A stretch of 64,000 bases of DNA from Gemella cuniculi DSM 15828 (GTDB taxonomy: Bacteria > Bacillota > Bacilli > Staphylococcales > Gemellaceae): the NCBI RefSeq assembly GCF_000425665.1, contig NZ_KE384432.1, positions 124,001-188,000 on the forward strand, in the 5' to 3' direction. The notes under the pieces were generated by a model, which was not told where the DNA came from, ran no database searches, and worked only from the letters and a program-made list of their open reading frames with translations. Below are positions 1 to 10,300 of the stretch, in pieces. Position 1 is the stretch's first letter; every line of letters begins with the position of its first letter. Position numbers and translations under genes: made by a program.

Positions 1-426
1 GAATATTTTTCTGTAGGATTTTTCTGGGGAATGATTCTTCTATTTATTTTTAGAAAAGTTTTTTCAAAAACTTTCTTAGGAAAACAACTTTATTACATTT
101 ATATTTACAAATGGATAAAACTTATCCTAATATTCTTATTAGAACTTTTAAAGGCAGATATAAATGTATTGAAAATGATGTTTAAAAAAGATTTAGACGT
201 TAATCCTGTCATTTTTGAGTACGATCTTGATGTTAAAAAAAATTGGCAAATTACACTACTTTCAAATATGATTACTCTTACTCCAGGTACACTTACAGTC
301 AATATTGGACATGATAATAAAAAGTTATATATTCATTGTCTTGATACTAATGACATTTCTTCTGAAATAGATGGAATTAAGAATAGCTTTGAAAAAGCAA
401 TATTGGAGGTAGATATAAATGGATAA
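1..426 (+). CDS. mnhE: Na+/H+ antiporter subunit MnhE (MrpE), 5' end outside window
   Basis: Membrane subunit of the multi-subunit Mrp/Mnh cation:proton antiporter. The frame is open from base 1 without a start, so the gene begins upstream; about 141 residues are visible against roughly 160 for the family. Two hydrophobic stretches come first. They are followed by the family-typical soluble tail, with LTPGTLTVNI near residue 100 and an IHCLDT segment after it. The stop overlaps the start of mnhF, and mnhG follows, which fixes the assignment by operon context. The upstream mnhA-D subunits are expected left of the window. Confidence 0.93.
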   Translation, partial: EYFSVGFFWGMILLFIFRKVFSKTFLGKQLYYIYIYKWIKLILIFLLELLKADINVLKMMFKKDLDVNPVIFEYDLDVKKNWQITLLSNMITLTPGTLTVNIGHDNKKLYIHCLDTNDISSEIDGIKNSFEKAILEVDING

Positions 427-709
427 AATATTAAACCTTGTTATCTTACTAGGAATTTTTGCTTGTATAACAATGATATTTTTCCTTTTAATATATATTG
501 TTAAAAAACCTAGTATCTTTGATAAACTAATAGCAAGTGATTTACTTGCCATGCCATTAATTTCTCTAATTGTTTTAATAAGTATGTATTACAAAACATT
601 TTCTTATATATCACTTATTTTAATTATTACAGTTATATGTTTGGTAGGTACAATAGTTACGGCTAAATTCTTAGCGAAAAAGGAGGTATTCAGTGATGAT
701 TCTAAATAG
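419..709 (+). CDS. mnhF: Na+/H+ antiporter subunit MnhF (MrpF)
   Basis: Small Mrp antiporter membrane protein of 96 residues, the usual family size, with three hydrophobic helices (about 3-24, 32-55, 60-80). The loop between helices 1 and 2 carries the family-like KPSIFDKLIASDLL segment. The ATG overlaps the end of mnhE by 8 bases and the 3' end overlaps the mnhG start, so the three are translationally coupled. The Shine-Dalgarno GGAGGT lies inside mnhE about 8 bases before the ATG. Confidence 0.92.
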   Translation: MDKILNLVILLGIFACITMIFFLLIYIVKKPSIFDKLIASDLLAMPLISLIVLISMYYKTFSYISLILIITVICLVGTIVTAKFLAKKEVFSDDSK

Positions 710-1064
710 TATACTAGATATTATAATTATACTTCTTATACTCCTTGCTATTATTTCTATGTTAGCAACAGTACTTGGTTTTATCAGATTACCTGATGAA
801 TTAACTAAAATACACGCTGCTGGTGTTACTGGATCATTTGCAGTAGAACTTATTTTAATTTCTGGATTTATCTATTTCTACAGATATCTTCATGTATTCG
901 AATTTAAATTCTTACTAGCAATTTTATTTTTATTTTTAGTATCACCTGTATCAGCTCACATGATTTCAATTAGTACCATTATATTTAACAAAAAAGTTTA
1001 TTCTAAAAATAATAAAAATGAAGCTAAAAAAGTTCTTGACGATATAGAGAAATTAAATAAGTAA
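693..1064 (+). CDS. mnhG: Na+/H+ antiporter subunit MnhG (MrpG)
   Basis: Last subunit of the Mrp antiporter operon. It has 123 residues, three predicted helices and the conserved FIRLPDELTKIHAAGVTGS loop after helix 1. It can start at GTG 693 or ATG 696; AGGAGG at 681-686 is compatible with both (6 or 9 bases away). The C-terminus is a lysine/asparagine-rich cytoplasmic tail. A strong terminator follows directly, so this is the operon end. Confidence 0.92.
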   Translation: MMILNSILDIIIILLILLAIISMLATVLGFIRLPDELTKIHAAGVTGSFAVELILISGFIYFYRYLHVFEFKFLLAILFLFLVSPVSAHMISISTIIFNKKVYSKNNKNEAKKVLDDIEKLNK

Positions 1065-1070
1065 ATTTTT

Positions 1071-1116
1071 AAAACTTGATAAAATTAATTTTAAAAAATT
1101 TTATCAAGTTTTTTAT
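1071..1116 (+). terminator. Rho-independent terminator after mnhEFG
   Basis: A perfect 16-base stem (1071-1086 with 1097-1112) around a 10-base loop is followed by a T run. It lies 7 bases after the mnhG stop. Confidence 0.9.
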
Positions 1117-1255
1117 TATTTCATAATTATTCTTGAATCCAATCAAAATATATATATACTTTACGATTAAATTATATCTAAAACCCTAGAAACCTTGACT
1201 TATTTTATTTTATATAGTAATATTCATATAGATTACAAAATAAGGAGTTATTTTT

Positions 1256-2599
1256 ATGAGGAAATATTTTGGGACAGACGGTATAAGAGGTATCGCTGGT
1301 GAATCTCTTACCGCTGATTTAAGTTTTAAGGTAGGTAAAGCCCTTGGAAAATTACTTACTGATAAAAAAGATCGTCCAAAAGTAATAATTGGTAGAGATA
1401 CAAGAATATCTTGCGATATGATTGAATATTCACTTACTGCTGGATTAACTAGTATTGGAGTTGATGTAATGACTGTTGGTACAATTCCTACTCCAGCTAT
1501 TGCCTACCTTACAAAAACAATAGAATCAGATGGAGGAATCATGATTTCTGCATCACACAATCCATATCAAGATAATGGAATAAAAATATTCGGACCGGAT
1601 GGATTCAAACTTACTGACGAACAAGAATTAGAAATTGAATGTTTTATTGATGAAAATGAGAAAGTAAAAGAAGTTAGCCATGAAAATATTGGTAAAATAT
1701 ACTCAGGTAACGAACTTAGTCAAAAATATATTCAACATATAAAACAATCAATTACAGGTGACCTTTCAGGAATTAATATAGCACTAGATTGTGCTAATGG
1801 CGCTACTGCACAAGTTGCTCCATTTTTATTTGGTGATTTAGAAGCTGATATCGAAACTATTGGTTGTACACCAAATGGAATTAATATAAATGATAATGTA
1901 GGATCTACAAAAATTAATACTTTAGCTAATTTTGTTAAAGAAAATAATGTTGATGTTGGTTTCGCATTTGATGGTGATGGTGATAGAGTATTAGCCATTG
2001 ATGAAAAAGGTAATATTGTTGATGGTGATAAAATTATGTTTATTTTAGCAAAATACCTTAAAGAAAATGGTGAATTAAAAGATAATATGGTAGTTTCTAC
2101 GGTAATGAGTAATATTGGCTTTTACAAAGCGATTGAGCAAAATGGGCTTCGATCTGTTAAAACATCTGTAGGTGACAGGTATGTTGTAGAAGAAATGAGA
2201 AAAAATGATTACTCATTAGGTGGCGAACAATCAGGACATATTATTTTGATGAATTATGCTACCACAGGTGATGGGATTTTAACTGCTGTAAAATTAGCAA
2301 GTATACTTAAAAATTCTGGAAAATCCTTAGGAGAACTAGCAAACAAAGTTGATATCTATCCTCAAAAATTAGTTAATATTAGTGTTAGTGATAAAAAGTC
2401 AGCTATGGAAGATAAAGAAATTCTTGAAGAATGTTCTAAAGTAGAAAAAGAATTAAAAGGAAACGGACGAATACTCCTTCGTGCTTCAGGAACTGAAAAT
2501 TTGATTCGTGTTATGGTTGAAGCAAGTAGTGATGAACTTACAGATAAGTACTGCAAACAAGTAGCTGATATTGTGAGAGAAAAATACGAAATAAAATAA
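1256..2599 (+). CDS. glmM: Phosphoglucosamine mutase GlmM
   Basis: Interconverts glucosamine-6-phosphate and glucosamine-1-phosphate in UDP-GlcNAc synthesis for peptidoglycan. The 447-residue length is standard. The catalytic phosphoserine loop ISASHNP places the active Ser at residue 100. The metal-binding DGDGD is at 239-243, the sugar-binding GGEQSGH at about 325, and the C-terminal phosphate-binding RASGTENLIR at about 409. AGGAG at 1243-1247 precedes the ATG. In relatives glmM often follows cdaA and ybbR, but here it stands alone after the Mrp operon with its own terminator. Confidence 0.98.
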   Translation: MRKYFGTDGIRGIAGESLTADLSFKVGKALGKLLTDKKDRPKVIIGRDTRISCDMIEYSLTAGLTSIGVDVMTVGTIPTPAIAYLTKTIESDGGIMISASHNPYQDNGIKIFGPDGFKLTDEQELEIECFIDENEKVKEVSHENIGKIYSGNELSQKYIQHIKQSITGDLSGINIALDCANGATAQVAPFLFGDLEADIETIGCTPNGININDNVGSTKINTLANFVKENNVDVGFAFDGDGDRVLAIDEKGNIVDGDKIMFILAKYLKENGELKDNMVVSTVMSNIGFYKAIEQNGLRSVKTSVGDRYVVEEMRKNDYSLGGEQSGHIILMNYATTGDGILTAVKLASILKNSGKSLGELANKVDIYPQKLVNISVSDKKSAMEDKEILEECSKVEKELKGNGRILLRASGTENLIRVMVEASSDELTDKYCKQVADIVREKYEIK

Positions 2600-2610
2600 A
2601 TAATAATAAC

Positions 2611-2690
2611 AAAACTGATAAAATTTTCCTATTACTCATGTTGAATTTTTTATTCAACTTTTAAATTTAGTAAAGATTATCAGTTTTTTT
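2611..2690 (+). terminator. Branched terminator after glmM
   Basis: The outer arms 2611-2621 and 2677-2687 are an 11-base perfect match followed by T8. They enclose a smaller hairpin (GTTGAAT/ATTCAAC at about 2640-2657). The result is an extended, possibly branched, rho-independent terminator. Confidence 0.75.
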
Positions 2691-3135
2691 TATGTTTATA
2701 AATTAAAAAATTCAAGAAAAACTATTTGTTTTATAATTTTTCATCTGTTACTTTTACTAAAAAAATTTTTATTAATATATTATTAATAAGTTAGGTTGTA
2801 TTATTATATGAATCTGTATTTCGAATATTTTAATTTTAAAAATTTTTATACATTATATACATTTTTTTGTATATTTTTTTTCTTAATATTATCTTAATAA
2901 ATTTTTAATATATAATAATTTGTTTATTAAAAATTTATTTTTTCAAAGTTACTTTATATTTTTATTGTAAAAACTTTACTTTATTTTATTTACTGAAATA
3001 AAGGCATTTTTTATATTTAAAATACAAAAAAATAAAATTTATTCTCTAAATATTAATTTTTTTATCTAAAAAAACTTCTATTAATATTTTTCCAAAAAAA
3101 ATTTAATATTTTTTAAAAAAAAATTTATTTTTCTC
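2691..3135. other. AT-extreme intergenic stretch without a gene
   Basis: About 445 bases made almost only of A/T homopolymer-rich sequence. I see no reading frame with a ribosome binding site and no RNA signature. The stretch ends at the promoter of the candidate small RNA. Confidence 0.5.
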
Positions 3136-3164
3136 TTGTTTTTTGTATATACTTCTGTTATAAT
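3136..3164 (+). promoter_or_regulatory. Promoter of the candidate small RNA
   Basis: TTGTTT (3136-3141), a 17-base spacer, then the consensus TATAAT (3159-3164). The inverted repeat ACATATGAAGTAAT (3166-3179) with its partner (3186-3199) begins just downstream across the expected start. It could be an operator or the first RNA hairpin. Confidence 0.55.
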
Positions 3165-3170
3165 TACATA

Positions 3171-3297
3171 TGAAGTAATTATTATATTACTTCATATGTT
3201 CTTTTATTATAAGTCTCCCTAGCTTATAATAAAGACTTTTCATATTTACTCCCTTATTTCTACCTTACAATATTTTTTGTAAGGTAGGTTTTTTTAT
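3171..3297 (+). ncRNA. Candidate small RNA with three tandem hairpins
   Basis: Expected transcript of about 127 bases. It contains an inverted repeat (3166-3179 with 3186-3199, first bases possibly upstream of the start), a second hairpin (3204-3213 with 3223-3232, 10 bp), and a third (3260-3270 with 3278-3288, 11 bp) followed by G and T7, a textbook terminator. No ATG frame with a Shine-Dalgarno is present, and no gene lies within 470 bases upstream that would need this terminator. I recognise no RNA family. Confidence 0.4.
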
Positions 3298-3408
3298 AAG
3301 TTACTTTAATTCAAAATCTTTTTTTTTAAAATTTCATTATTTTTACATAATATTTCATAATTATTTTCTTTATTTCATTTTTTTCTCTAATGATAGATAA
3401 ATTTTACT

Positions 3409-3436
3409 TGACTTATATTCTTTCCTAAGGTAAACT
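3409..3436 (+). promoter_or_regulatory. Promoter of the metal ABC importer with a possible metalloregulator box
   Basis: TTGACT (3409-3414), a 16-base spacer, TAAACT (3431-3436). The imperfect odd palindrome TTTCCTAAGGTAA (3421-3433; 5 of 6 arm pairs around a central A) sits between -35 and -10. It resembles boxes bound by the DtxR/MntR family, which would suit Mn-dependent repression. The regulator itself is not in the window. Confidence 0.45.
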
Positions 3437-3471
3437 TTTATGTAGGTAGAAAAATGAAAGGATGTTTTAGA

Positions 3472-4200
3472 ATGATCAATATAGAAAATTTAGTGGTTAG
3501 TTATAAAGATACAATCGCTATTGATAATATTACTTTAACTATGGAAGGTCCTAGCATATTAGGTATTATTGGCCCTAATGGTGCTGGAAAATCTACATTA
3601 TTAAAAGCTATTTTAGGTATCATTCCTTCAAGCGGAAAAACATATATTGATGATAAAAGTTCTATAGATTCTTTGAATAATATTGCATATGTGGAACAAA
3701 AAATTAATATAGACTACCATTTCCCCATCAAGGTAAAAGAATGTGTATCTCTAGGATTATTCCCTAAGATAAAATTATTTCATAAACTAAAGAAAGAACA
3801 TTGGGAAAAGGTGGATAATGCACTAAAAATTGTTGGATTAGAAGAATTTTCAAATCGTCAAATCAGTGAACTATCTGGTGGACAATTTCAACGTGTTTTA
3901 ATTGCACGATGTTTAGTTCAGGAAGCAGAATATATCTTCCTTGATGAACCTTTTATAGGAATTGATTCTGTTAGCGAAGAAATTATTATGAATACACTTA
4001 GAGAATTGAAAGCTAAAGGACATACCATTCTTATAGTTCATCACGATTTAAGAAAGGTTTCATACTACTTCGATAAAGTTCTTCTTTTAAATAAAAAAGT
4101 TATCGCTTATGGTGATACTAAAAATACCTTTACAAAAGAGAATCTCACAAAAGCCTATGGTACAGATCTTTTAGTTACTGGAGGTGAAAAGAATGATTAA
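3472..4200 (+). CDS. Mn/Zn-type ABC importer, ATP-binding protein
   Basis: ATPase of a cluster-9 (PsaB/MntB/SitB-type) metal importer, 242 residues from ATG 3472. That start has AAAGGA 8 bases upstream; the in-frame ATG at 3454 has only a weak site. Walker [10 protein letters not shown] is at 34-42, signature LSGGQ at about 138, Walker B IFLDEP at about 158, and the H-loop HHD at about 194. The permease and lipoprotein follow in order, and the 3' end overlaps the permease start by 8 bases. Confidence 0.94.
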   Translation: MINIENLVVSYKDTIAIDNITLTMEGPSILGIIGPNGAGKSTLLKAILGIIPSSGKTYIDDKSSIDSLNNIAYVEQKINIDYHFPIKVKECVSLGLFPKIKLFHKLKKEHWEKVDNALKIVGLEEFSNRQISELSGGQFQRVLIARCLVQEAEYIFLDEPFIGIDSVSEEIIMNTLRELKAKGHTILIVHHDLRKVSYYFDKVLLLNKKVIAYGDTKNTFTKENLTKAYGTDLLVTGGEKND

Positions 4201-5029
4201 AGAATTCATAGATGGACTTTATGATTTTCATTTTTTACAAAATGCACTTATCACTGCTATCATTATTGGAATAGTTGCTGGTGCTGTAGGATGTTTTATC
4301 ATTCTTAGAGGAATGTCCTTAATGGGAGATGCAATATCACATGCTGTCTTGCCAGGAGTAGCCATATCATATATTTTAGGAATTAATTTCTTTATTGGAG
4401 CTATAGTTTTTGGATTATTTGCCTCTGTTATTATTACGTACATTAGAGGAAATTCCATTATCAAGGGAGATACGGCTATTGGGATAACATTCAGTTCATT
4501 TCTTGCATTAGGAGTTATTCTTATTGGTGTTGCCAATAGTTCAACTGATCTTTTCCACATATTGTTTGGTAATATACTTGCTGTTCAAGATATAGATATG
4601 TACATTACCATTGGTGTTGGTGTATTCGTTCTTGTGATTATTAAATTGTTCTTTAAGGAACTATTGATTACTTCATTTGATCCACTGTTAGCAAAAGCCA
4701 TGGGAATGAAAGTTAATTTTTATCATTATCTACTTATGATTCTTTTAACTTTAGTTTCTGTTACTGCTATGCAAAGCGTGGGGACTATTCTTATCGTTGC
4801 TATGCTTATTACTCCAGCAGCTACTGCATATTTATATGCAAATAGTCTTAAAACAATGATATTTTTATCTTCTACCATAGGGGCAACTTGTTCAGTATTG
4901 GGATTATTTATAGGATATTCGTTTAATATTGCTGCAGGTTCTAGCATAGTTTTAACTTCAGCTATTGTTTTTGCTATTAGTTTTTTTGTAGCACCAAAGC
5001 AAGGATTTGTTAAAACTAAACATAAATAA
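4193..5029 (+). CDS. Mn/Zn-type ABC importer, permease
   Basis: Membrane subunit of the cluster-9 metal importer, 278 residues with eight to nine hydrophobic segments. It has the family-typical [17 protein letters not shown] near residue 32 and [22 protein letters not shown] near residue 190. I chose ATG 4193 because GGAGG at 4180-4184 is 8 bases upstream; GTG 4184 would overlap that site. It overlaps the ATPase gene and precedes the lipoprotein by about 90 bases. Confidence 0.94.
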   Translation: MIKEFIDGLYDFHFLQNALITAIIIGIVAGAVGCFIILRGMSLMGDAISHAVLPGVAISYILGINFFIGAIVFGLFASVIITYIRGNSIIKGDTAIGITFSSFLALGVILIGVANSSTDLFHILFGNILAVQDIDMYITIGVGVFVLVIIKLFFKELLITSFDPLLAKAMGMKVNFYHYLLMILLTLVSVTAMQSVGTILIVAMLITPAATAYLYANSLKTMIFLSSTIGATCSVLGLFIGYSFNIAAGSSIVLTSAIVFAISFFVAPKQGFVKTKHK

Positions 5030-5043
5030 ATTTAACTAAATAT

Positions 5044-5074
5044 TACTAACCTATTTCATTTTTGAGTGTTAGTA
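5044..5074 (+). other. Intercistronic hairpin before the metal-binding lipoprotein
   Basis: TACTAAC (5044-5050) pairs with GTTAGTA (5068-5074). No T run follows, so it is more likely an mRNA processing or stability element than a terminator. Confidence 0.3.
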
Positions 5075-5117
5075 TAAAATTTAAAAATATTATTAAATAA
5101 AGGAGGACCTATATAAT

Positions 5118-6062
5118 ATGAAAAAATTAGGTTTTATATCACTTATACTTATGTTAGTTGTTGGGTTATTCGCCTGCTCTAATCAAAAGTCAAATACGTC
5201 AAATACAAATACAAACGAAGGAACTAAATTAAAAGTCGTTGCTACCAATTCTATTATCGCTGACATTACAAAAAATATTGCTGGTGATAAAGTTGATCTT
5301 CATAGTATTGTTCCTATTGGAAAAGATCCTCATGAATATGAGCCACTTCCTGATGATGTTAAAAAAACATCAGAAGCTAATTTAATTTTCTACAATGGAA
5401 TTAATCTTGAAAATGGTGGTAATGCATGGTTCACTAAGTTGATAAAAAATGCTAAAAAAGAAGAAAATAAAGACTACTTTGCTGTAAGTGATGGTGTTGA
5501 TGTAATTTATCTTGAAGGAAAAAATGAGAAAGGTAAAGAAGATCCACACGCTTGGCTTAATCTTGAAAATGGTATGATTTATGCCAAAAATATTGCTAAA
5601 CAATTAATTGAAAAAGATCCTAAAAATAAAGATTTCTATGAAAAAAATCTTAAATCGTATTTAGAAAAATTAACTAAACTTGATAAAGAAGCTAAAGAAA
5701 AATTCAATAACATACCTGCTGAGAAAAAAATGATTGTTACTAGTGAAGGATGTTTTAAATATTTCTCTAAAGCATACAATGTACCTTCTGCATATATTTG
5801 GGAAATAAATACTGAAGAAGAAGGAACACCAGAACAAATTAAAACTTTAGTTGAAAAACTTCGTAAAACAAAAGTACCTTCACTTTTCGTTGAAAGTAGT
5901 GTAGATGAACGCCCAATGCAAACTGTATCTAAAGATACTAAAATTCCTATTCACTCTAAAATCTTTACAGACTCTGTTGCTGAAAAAGGTCAAGATGGTG
6001 ATAGTTACTATAACATGATGAAATGGAATTTAGATAAGATTGCTGAAGGACTTTCTAAATAA
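5118..6062 (+). CDS. Metal-binding lipoprotein of the ABC importer (PsaA/MntA family)
   Basis: Substrate-binding lipoprotein of 314 residues. It has a lipoprotein signal with lipobox LFAC (lipidated Cys20), then a short Asn/Ser/Thr linker. The four metal ligands of the PsaA/TroA family are in place: His72 (DPHEYEP), His144 (DPHAWL), Glu210 (SEG) and Asp285 (FTDS). The His-His-Glu-Asp set favours Mn or Zn. The site AAGGAGGAC lies 5' of the ATG. A terminator follows, closing the three-gene operon. Confidence 0.95.
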   Translation: MKKLGFISLILMLVVGLFACSNQKSNTSNTNTNEGTKLKVVATNSIIADITKNIAGDKVDLHSIVPIGKDPHEYEPLPDDVKKTSEANLIFYNGINLENGGNAWFTKLIKNAKKEENKDYFAVSDGVDVIYLEGKNEKGKEDPHAWLNLENGMIYAKNIAKQLIEKDPKNKDFYEKNLKSYLEKLTKLDKEAKEKFNNIPAEKKMIVTSEGCFKYFSKAYNVPSAYIWEINTEEEGTPEQIKTLVEKLRKTKVPSLFVESSVDERPMQTVSKDTKIPIHSKIFTDSVAEKGQDGDSYYNMMKWNLDKIAEGLSK

Positions 6063-6084
6063 TTATATTTTAAGTAAAAAATTG

Positions 6085-6119
6085 TATACCTCTTTCTATA
6101 TTTAAAGAGGTATATTTTT
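6085..6119 (+). terminator. Terminator of the metal importer operon
   Basis: An 11-base perfect stem (6085-6095 with 6104-6114) with an 8-base loop, followed by T5. Confidence 0.88.
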
Positions 6120-6244
6120 GTTATATGTAATATAATTACTTTTTATAGATGATTTACTATTTTTTAAATTGAATTATCAATCATATTGAAATTTTTTTTA
6201 TTATCATATAAAATAGCTATAAGATTAAAAAATAAGGAGCTTAT

Positions 6245-7165
6245 ATGAATTTAATTAAAAATATTCCTACTCCTATAGCTGGACTTGCTCTTGGATCCGT
6301 TGCTTTGGGAAATTTACTACAAATATACAGTTCTGTACTTCAAATAATTTTTAGTATTTTTTCGCTAGTTATTATTGTATTACTCACCTTGAAATTTATT
6401 TCATCTCCTAATAAGTTAAAAATAGAATTAAAAAATCCTATTATTACAACAGTTTTAGCAACTTATCCTATGAGCATAATGCTACTTAGTGTTTTTCTTA
6501 AAAAGCACTTTAATTATTGGGGAAGTCTTCTACTTTGGTTAATCGGTATGTTGCTTGATATTTTTGTTGTCTGCTTTGTTACTGTTAATTTTATTTTAAA
6601 AAAACACCATATCAAGTATATTTACCCTACTTGGTTTATTTCATTTGTTGGGCCAGCAGTTATAACAGTAACAGCAGTTTCTTATAATCTGGAAATACTT
6701 GGGAAAATTTTTTTCTTCTTCTCATTTATTAATTATATAGTTCTTATTCCTTTGGTACTATACCGAGTTTATATTTATGGAAGATTAACACCAGGTGATT
6801 TACCTACATTAACTGTATTCGCTGCACCAGGTGGACTACTTTTAGCAAGTTATATGATTGGAATAACTGACAAAAGCATTTTAATTATAAATATTCTGTT
6901 GATATTAGCTTGTATATTTTATATTTTTGTCTTAATTCAGCTACCGTTTTTGCTTAATAGAAGATTTTATCCTAGCTTCTCTGCATTCACCTTTCCTTTG
7001 GTCATATGTGCTATAGCATTTCAAAAAGTAAGCATTTTCTATCAATTAGATACCTTTCCTATCTTAAAAATAAGTATTTATCTTAACGAAAGTCTCGCTG
7101 TTATTATTGTTATTTATATTTATTTTTGCTATCTAAAAGATATAATAATAAAAGCAAGAGCTTAA
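6245..7165 (+). CDS. TDT/SLAC1-family transporter (TehA-like)
   Basis: Polytopic membrane protein of 306 residues with about ten hydrophobic helices. The N-terminal IPTPIAGLALGSVALGN motif and the central PGDLPTLTVFAAPGGL segment are typical of the tellurite-resistance/dicarboxylate (TDT) or voltage-dependent anion channel family. The substrate cannot be told from sequence. AAGGAG precedes the ATG by 7 bases. It is monocistronic, and its stop codon lies in the loop side of a terminator hairpin. Confidence 0.85.
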   Translation: MNLIKNIPTPIAGLALGSVALGNLLQIYSSVLQIIFSIFSLVIIVLLTLKFISSPNKLKIELKNPIITTVLATYPMSIMLLSVFLKKHFNYWGSLLLWLIGMLLDIFVVCFVTVNFILKKHHIKYIYPTWFISFVGPAVITVTAVSYNLEILGKIFFFFSFINYIVLIPLVLYRVYIYGRLTPGDLPTLTVFAAPGGLLLASYMIGITDKSILIINILLILACIFYIFVLIQLPFLLNRRFYPSFSAFTFPLVICAIAFQKVSIFYQLDTFPILKISIYLNESLAVIIVIYIYFCYLKDIIIKARA

Positions 7166-7188
7166 AATATAGCTCTTGCTTTTATTAC
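7149..7188 (+). terminator. Terminator overlapping the end of the TDT gene
   Basis: A 14-base perfect stem (7149-7162 with 7171-7184). The stop codon is in the loop. The right arm ends in a T-rich tract. Confidence 0.85.
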
Positions 7189-7311
7189 ATTAAGTGCAGT
7201 AGAATTTGCATGTAGAATGGGAACTTCAAATAAATAGGTTATGTTTTGTGGGAATTAAAATTCACATAAAATCTTTATTTTATATATGCTTTACTCCACG
7301 AAAGTTTAAAG

Positions 7312-10300
7312 CTAATTTATATTATCAAAGTTTTCTATGATATCTTTTAATTCCAATTCTAAGACATAACTTATTCCTTTTTCCTGCATCGTAATACCGT
7401 AAAGCGTGTCCATAGCTTCCATAGTTCCTCTACGGTGTGTTATGACTAAAAACTGATTATCTTTTGAATAAACTCTTAAAAATTTAGAAAATCTATTTAC
7501 ATTTTCTTCATCAAGTGCAGCTTCCACCTCGTCAAGTACAACAAATGGTGGTTTTTTTACTTTCAATATTGCAAATAACAAACTGATTGCTGTTAAAGAT
7601 TTTTCTCCACCTGATAACAAAGTTAAGTTTTGAAGTTTCTTCCCTGGTGGTGAGGCTTCGATAATAATTCCTGTATTCAAAATGTCATTTGGAGATTCCA
7701 AAGTCATATCTGCATATCCACCCTTAAATAATTGTTTAAATATTTGATTGAAGTTTTCAGCCACCTGAACAAAAGTTTCTAAAAATCTTTCTTTAACTTC
7801 TTTATCTATCTCTGAAATAGTTTGTTCTAACTTCACTTTAGCTTCTATTAAATCTGTAATTTGTTCGTTATAAAAATTATATCTCTCTTCTGTTTCTAAA
7901 AACTCTTCAACAGCATTTAAATTTACATTCCCTAGATCTAATATTTGTTTACGCAAAGCTACCACTTCAGTTTTATAGCGAGAAATATTTTTTCTTTCTT
8001 CCTCTGTTAATTTATGCTCTACACTTTCGTATGTTACACTATAATCAGTAATTAAATTCTCTAAATACTCATCAATCTTAACTTCAACTTTTGTTTGAGA
8101 AATTGCTAATTTTTCAAAATCAGAAATTTTTTGTCGTAAATTCTCATTATTACTTTGCTGTTCTTTTGTTATTTCCTTTTCTTTTTTAAATAAACCTGTT
8201 TTTTCAAAATCTAAATCTGACAGTAAAGTTTTTAATGTTTGTAATCTTTTACTGTGTTCTGCTATTAGTTTAATATTATTTGTAAGAATTTGTTTTTCAT
8301 CTTCTCCACTTAATTCTTCCATATTTTTGGATGTTTGTAATTTCTCTAATTGAATATTCACGTCATTCAAATCTGTTTCTAGGTTAGAAATAGTTTCTTC
8401 TGTATGTTTTATTATCTCTTCTAATTTTGATTTTTCTATTTTTAAATCTGCAATTTTTTCTAAAAATATTTCCTCTTTTGACTGTGCAGTTTGTTTTTTA
8501 TTACTTTCCTCTTTTATTTGCTTATCTAAATCACTCAATTCTGCACGAACTTTTTCTAAATTATTAACTAGTTTATCAATATCCTCAAAATTATTATCTA
8601 CATTTTGATATTCTTCTAATCTTTTTTCATTTTGCGATATATTCAATTTTAAATTTTCTAACTCTGTATTTTGATGTGTTTCTTCTAATTCCAACTCTTT
8701 AATTCGTAATGACAAATTCTCTTTACTTAGTTTTTCGTCTTCTACTTGTTCAACAATTTCTTTATTTTGATAATTTATTTTTTCTTGTTCATCTAGTAAA
8801 GTATTTATTTTATCATTTACTTTTTCCAAATTAATAATTAATTCATCTAGTTCTGCTTTATGTTTTATAGAAGAATTATTATTTTTGTTAATAGCTCCAC
8901 CAGTAATAGAACCACCACTATTAATAACTTGTCCATCTAATGTTATAATACGATTTCTAAAATTAATATTTTTGGCAATGCGATTAGCATTATCCACATT
9001 ATCAACAACAATAATTAATCCTAAGAGATGAGAAACAATATTTCTATAGGCATCGTCCACTTTTACCAAATTTTCTGCAATATTAATAAATCCTTTTTCT
9101 TTCATTAATATATTGTAAATATCACTTGCAATTACCCTAGGTTTTATATTATTTAATGGTAAAAACGTCACTCGGCCTTTATTAGTTTTCTTTAAATGCT
9201 CAATACAATTTTTAGCAACTTTTTCATTTTCTACAATAATATTTTGTTGTGCTTGACCAAGTGCAATATCTAAAGAAACAGCATATTCATTACTAAACGA
9301 AATAATGTTAGCAACACTGTTGTGAACTCCTACTAATGTTTGTTTATTCGCCAAAATTTCCTTTACACCTACATTATAAAAACTAAGATTGTTTATTTGA
9401 TCGTCTAAAAATTTTTTTCGGTTTTCTAAATTATTTTGAAAATTATATCCTGTTCTAAGCTGTTCTTCTATATTTTTTTCTTGTGATATCAATGTAATAT
9501 TTTTTTCTAATAACTTAGAAATTTTTTCTTCACTAGTACTTAAATACGTTATTAAATCTTTTTTTTCTTTATCTAATTTCCCTAAATCAGATTTTCTATT
9601 ATTAAATAGATTTTTTTGTTTTTCAATACTTTCTAACAACTGTTTGTAATTATTATCTGCATTTTTAAAATTCTTTCGTGCAAATTCAATACTATTTTCT
9701 AGCTTTGTTTCTTCATTTATTAGATTATAGTATTTATCTTTTAAATCTTCTATGTTTTCTTCTATTATTTCAAGATTATAAGATTCATCTTTTTCTAACA
9801 AATTTATTTCTTTTATTATATTTTGAATCTTTTCTTTTTGTTCTCTAAAAGATTTTTCTCTCTCTTTTATTTTTTCTAATAAATTATTTTTTCTTATGAG
9901 TTGATATTCTGTATCTTCTTGTAATTTTTCACTACGAAGTGTTCTGTTATTCTTTCTTTCTTCTATTACATTTAACTCAGATTGCAACCCTTCTTTTTTC
10001 TGAACTAATTCTAATTCTTCGTCATGATATTTTAAATATGTTCTATCTAAAGCTATTAAATTATTTTTTATAATTTCTAATTCTTTTATTAATCCTTCTT
10101 GTTTTAGTTCAAGATTCTCCTTTTCTTGTTGTTTTATTTTTTTTTCAGCTAGTAGAACTTCCAAATTCTTTTGATATTCAGAAATGTTATAAACACTGAT
10201 TAAAATATCCTTTTCTTCAAGTTCTTTAGTATAATCAAGATATTTTAACGTCTTATTTTTTTGCTCTTCCAAAGCTTCATATCTTGCAGAAATTTCTGAA

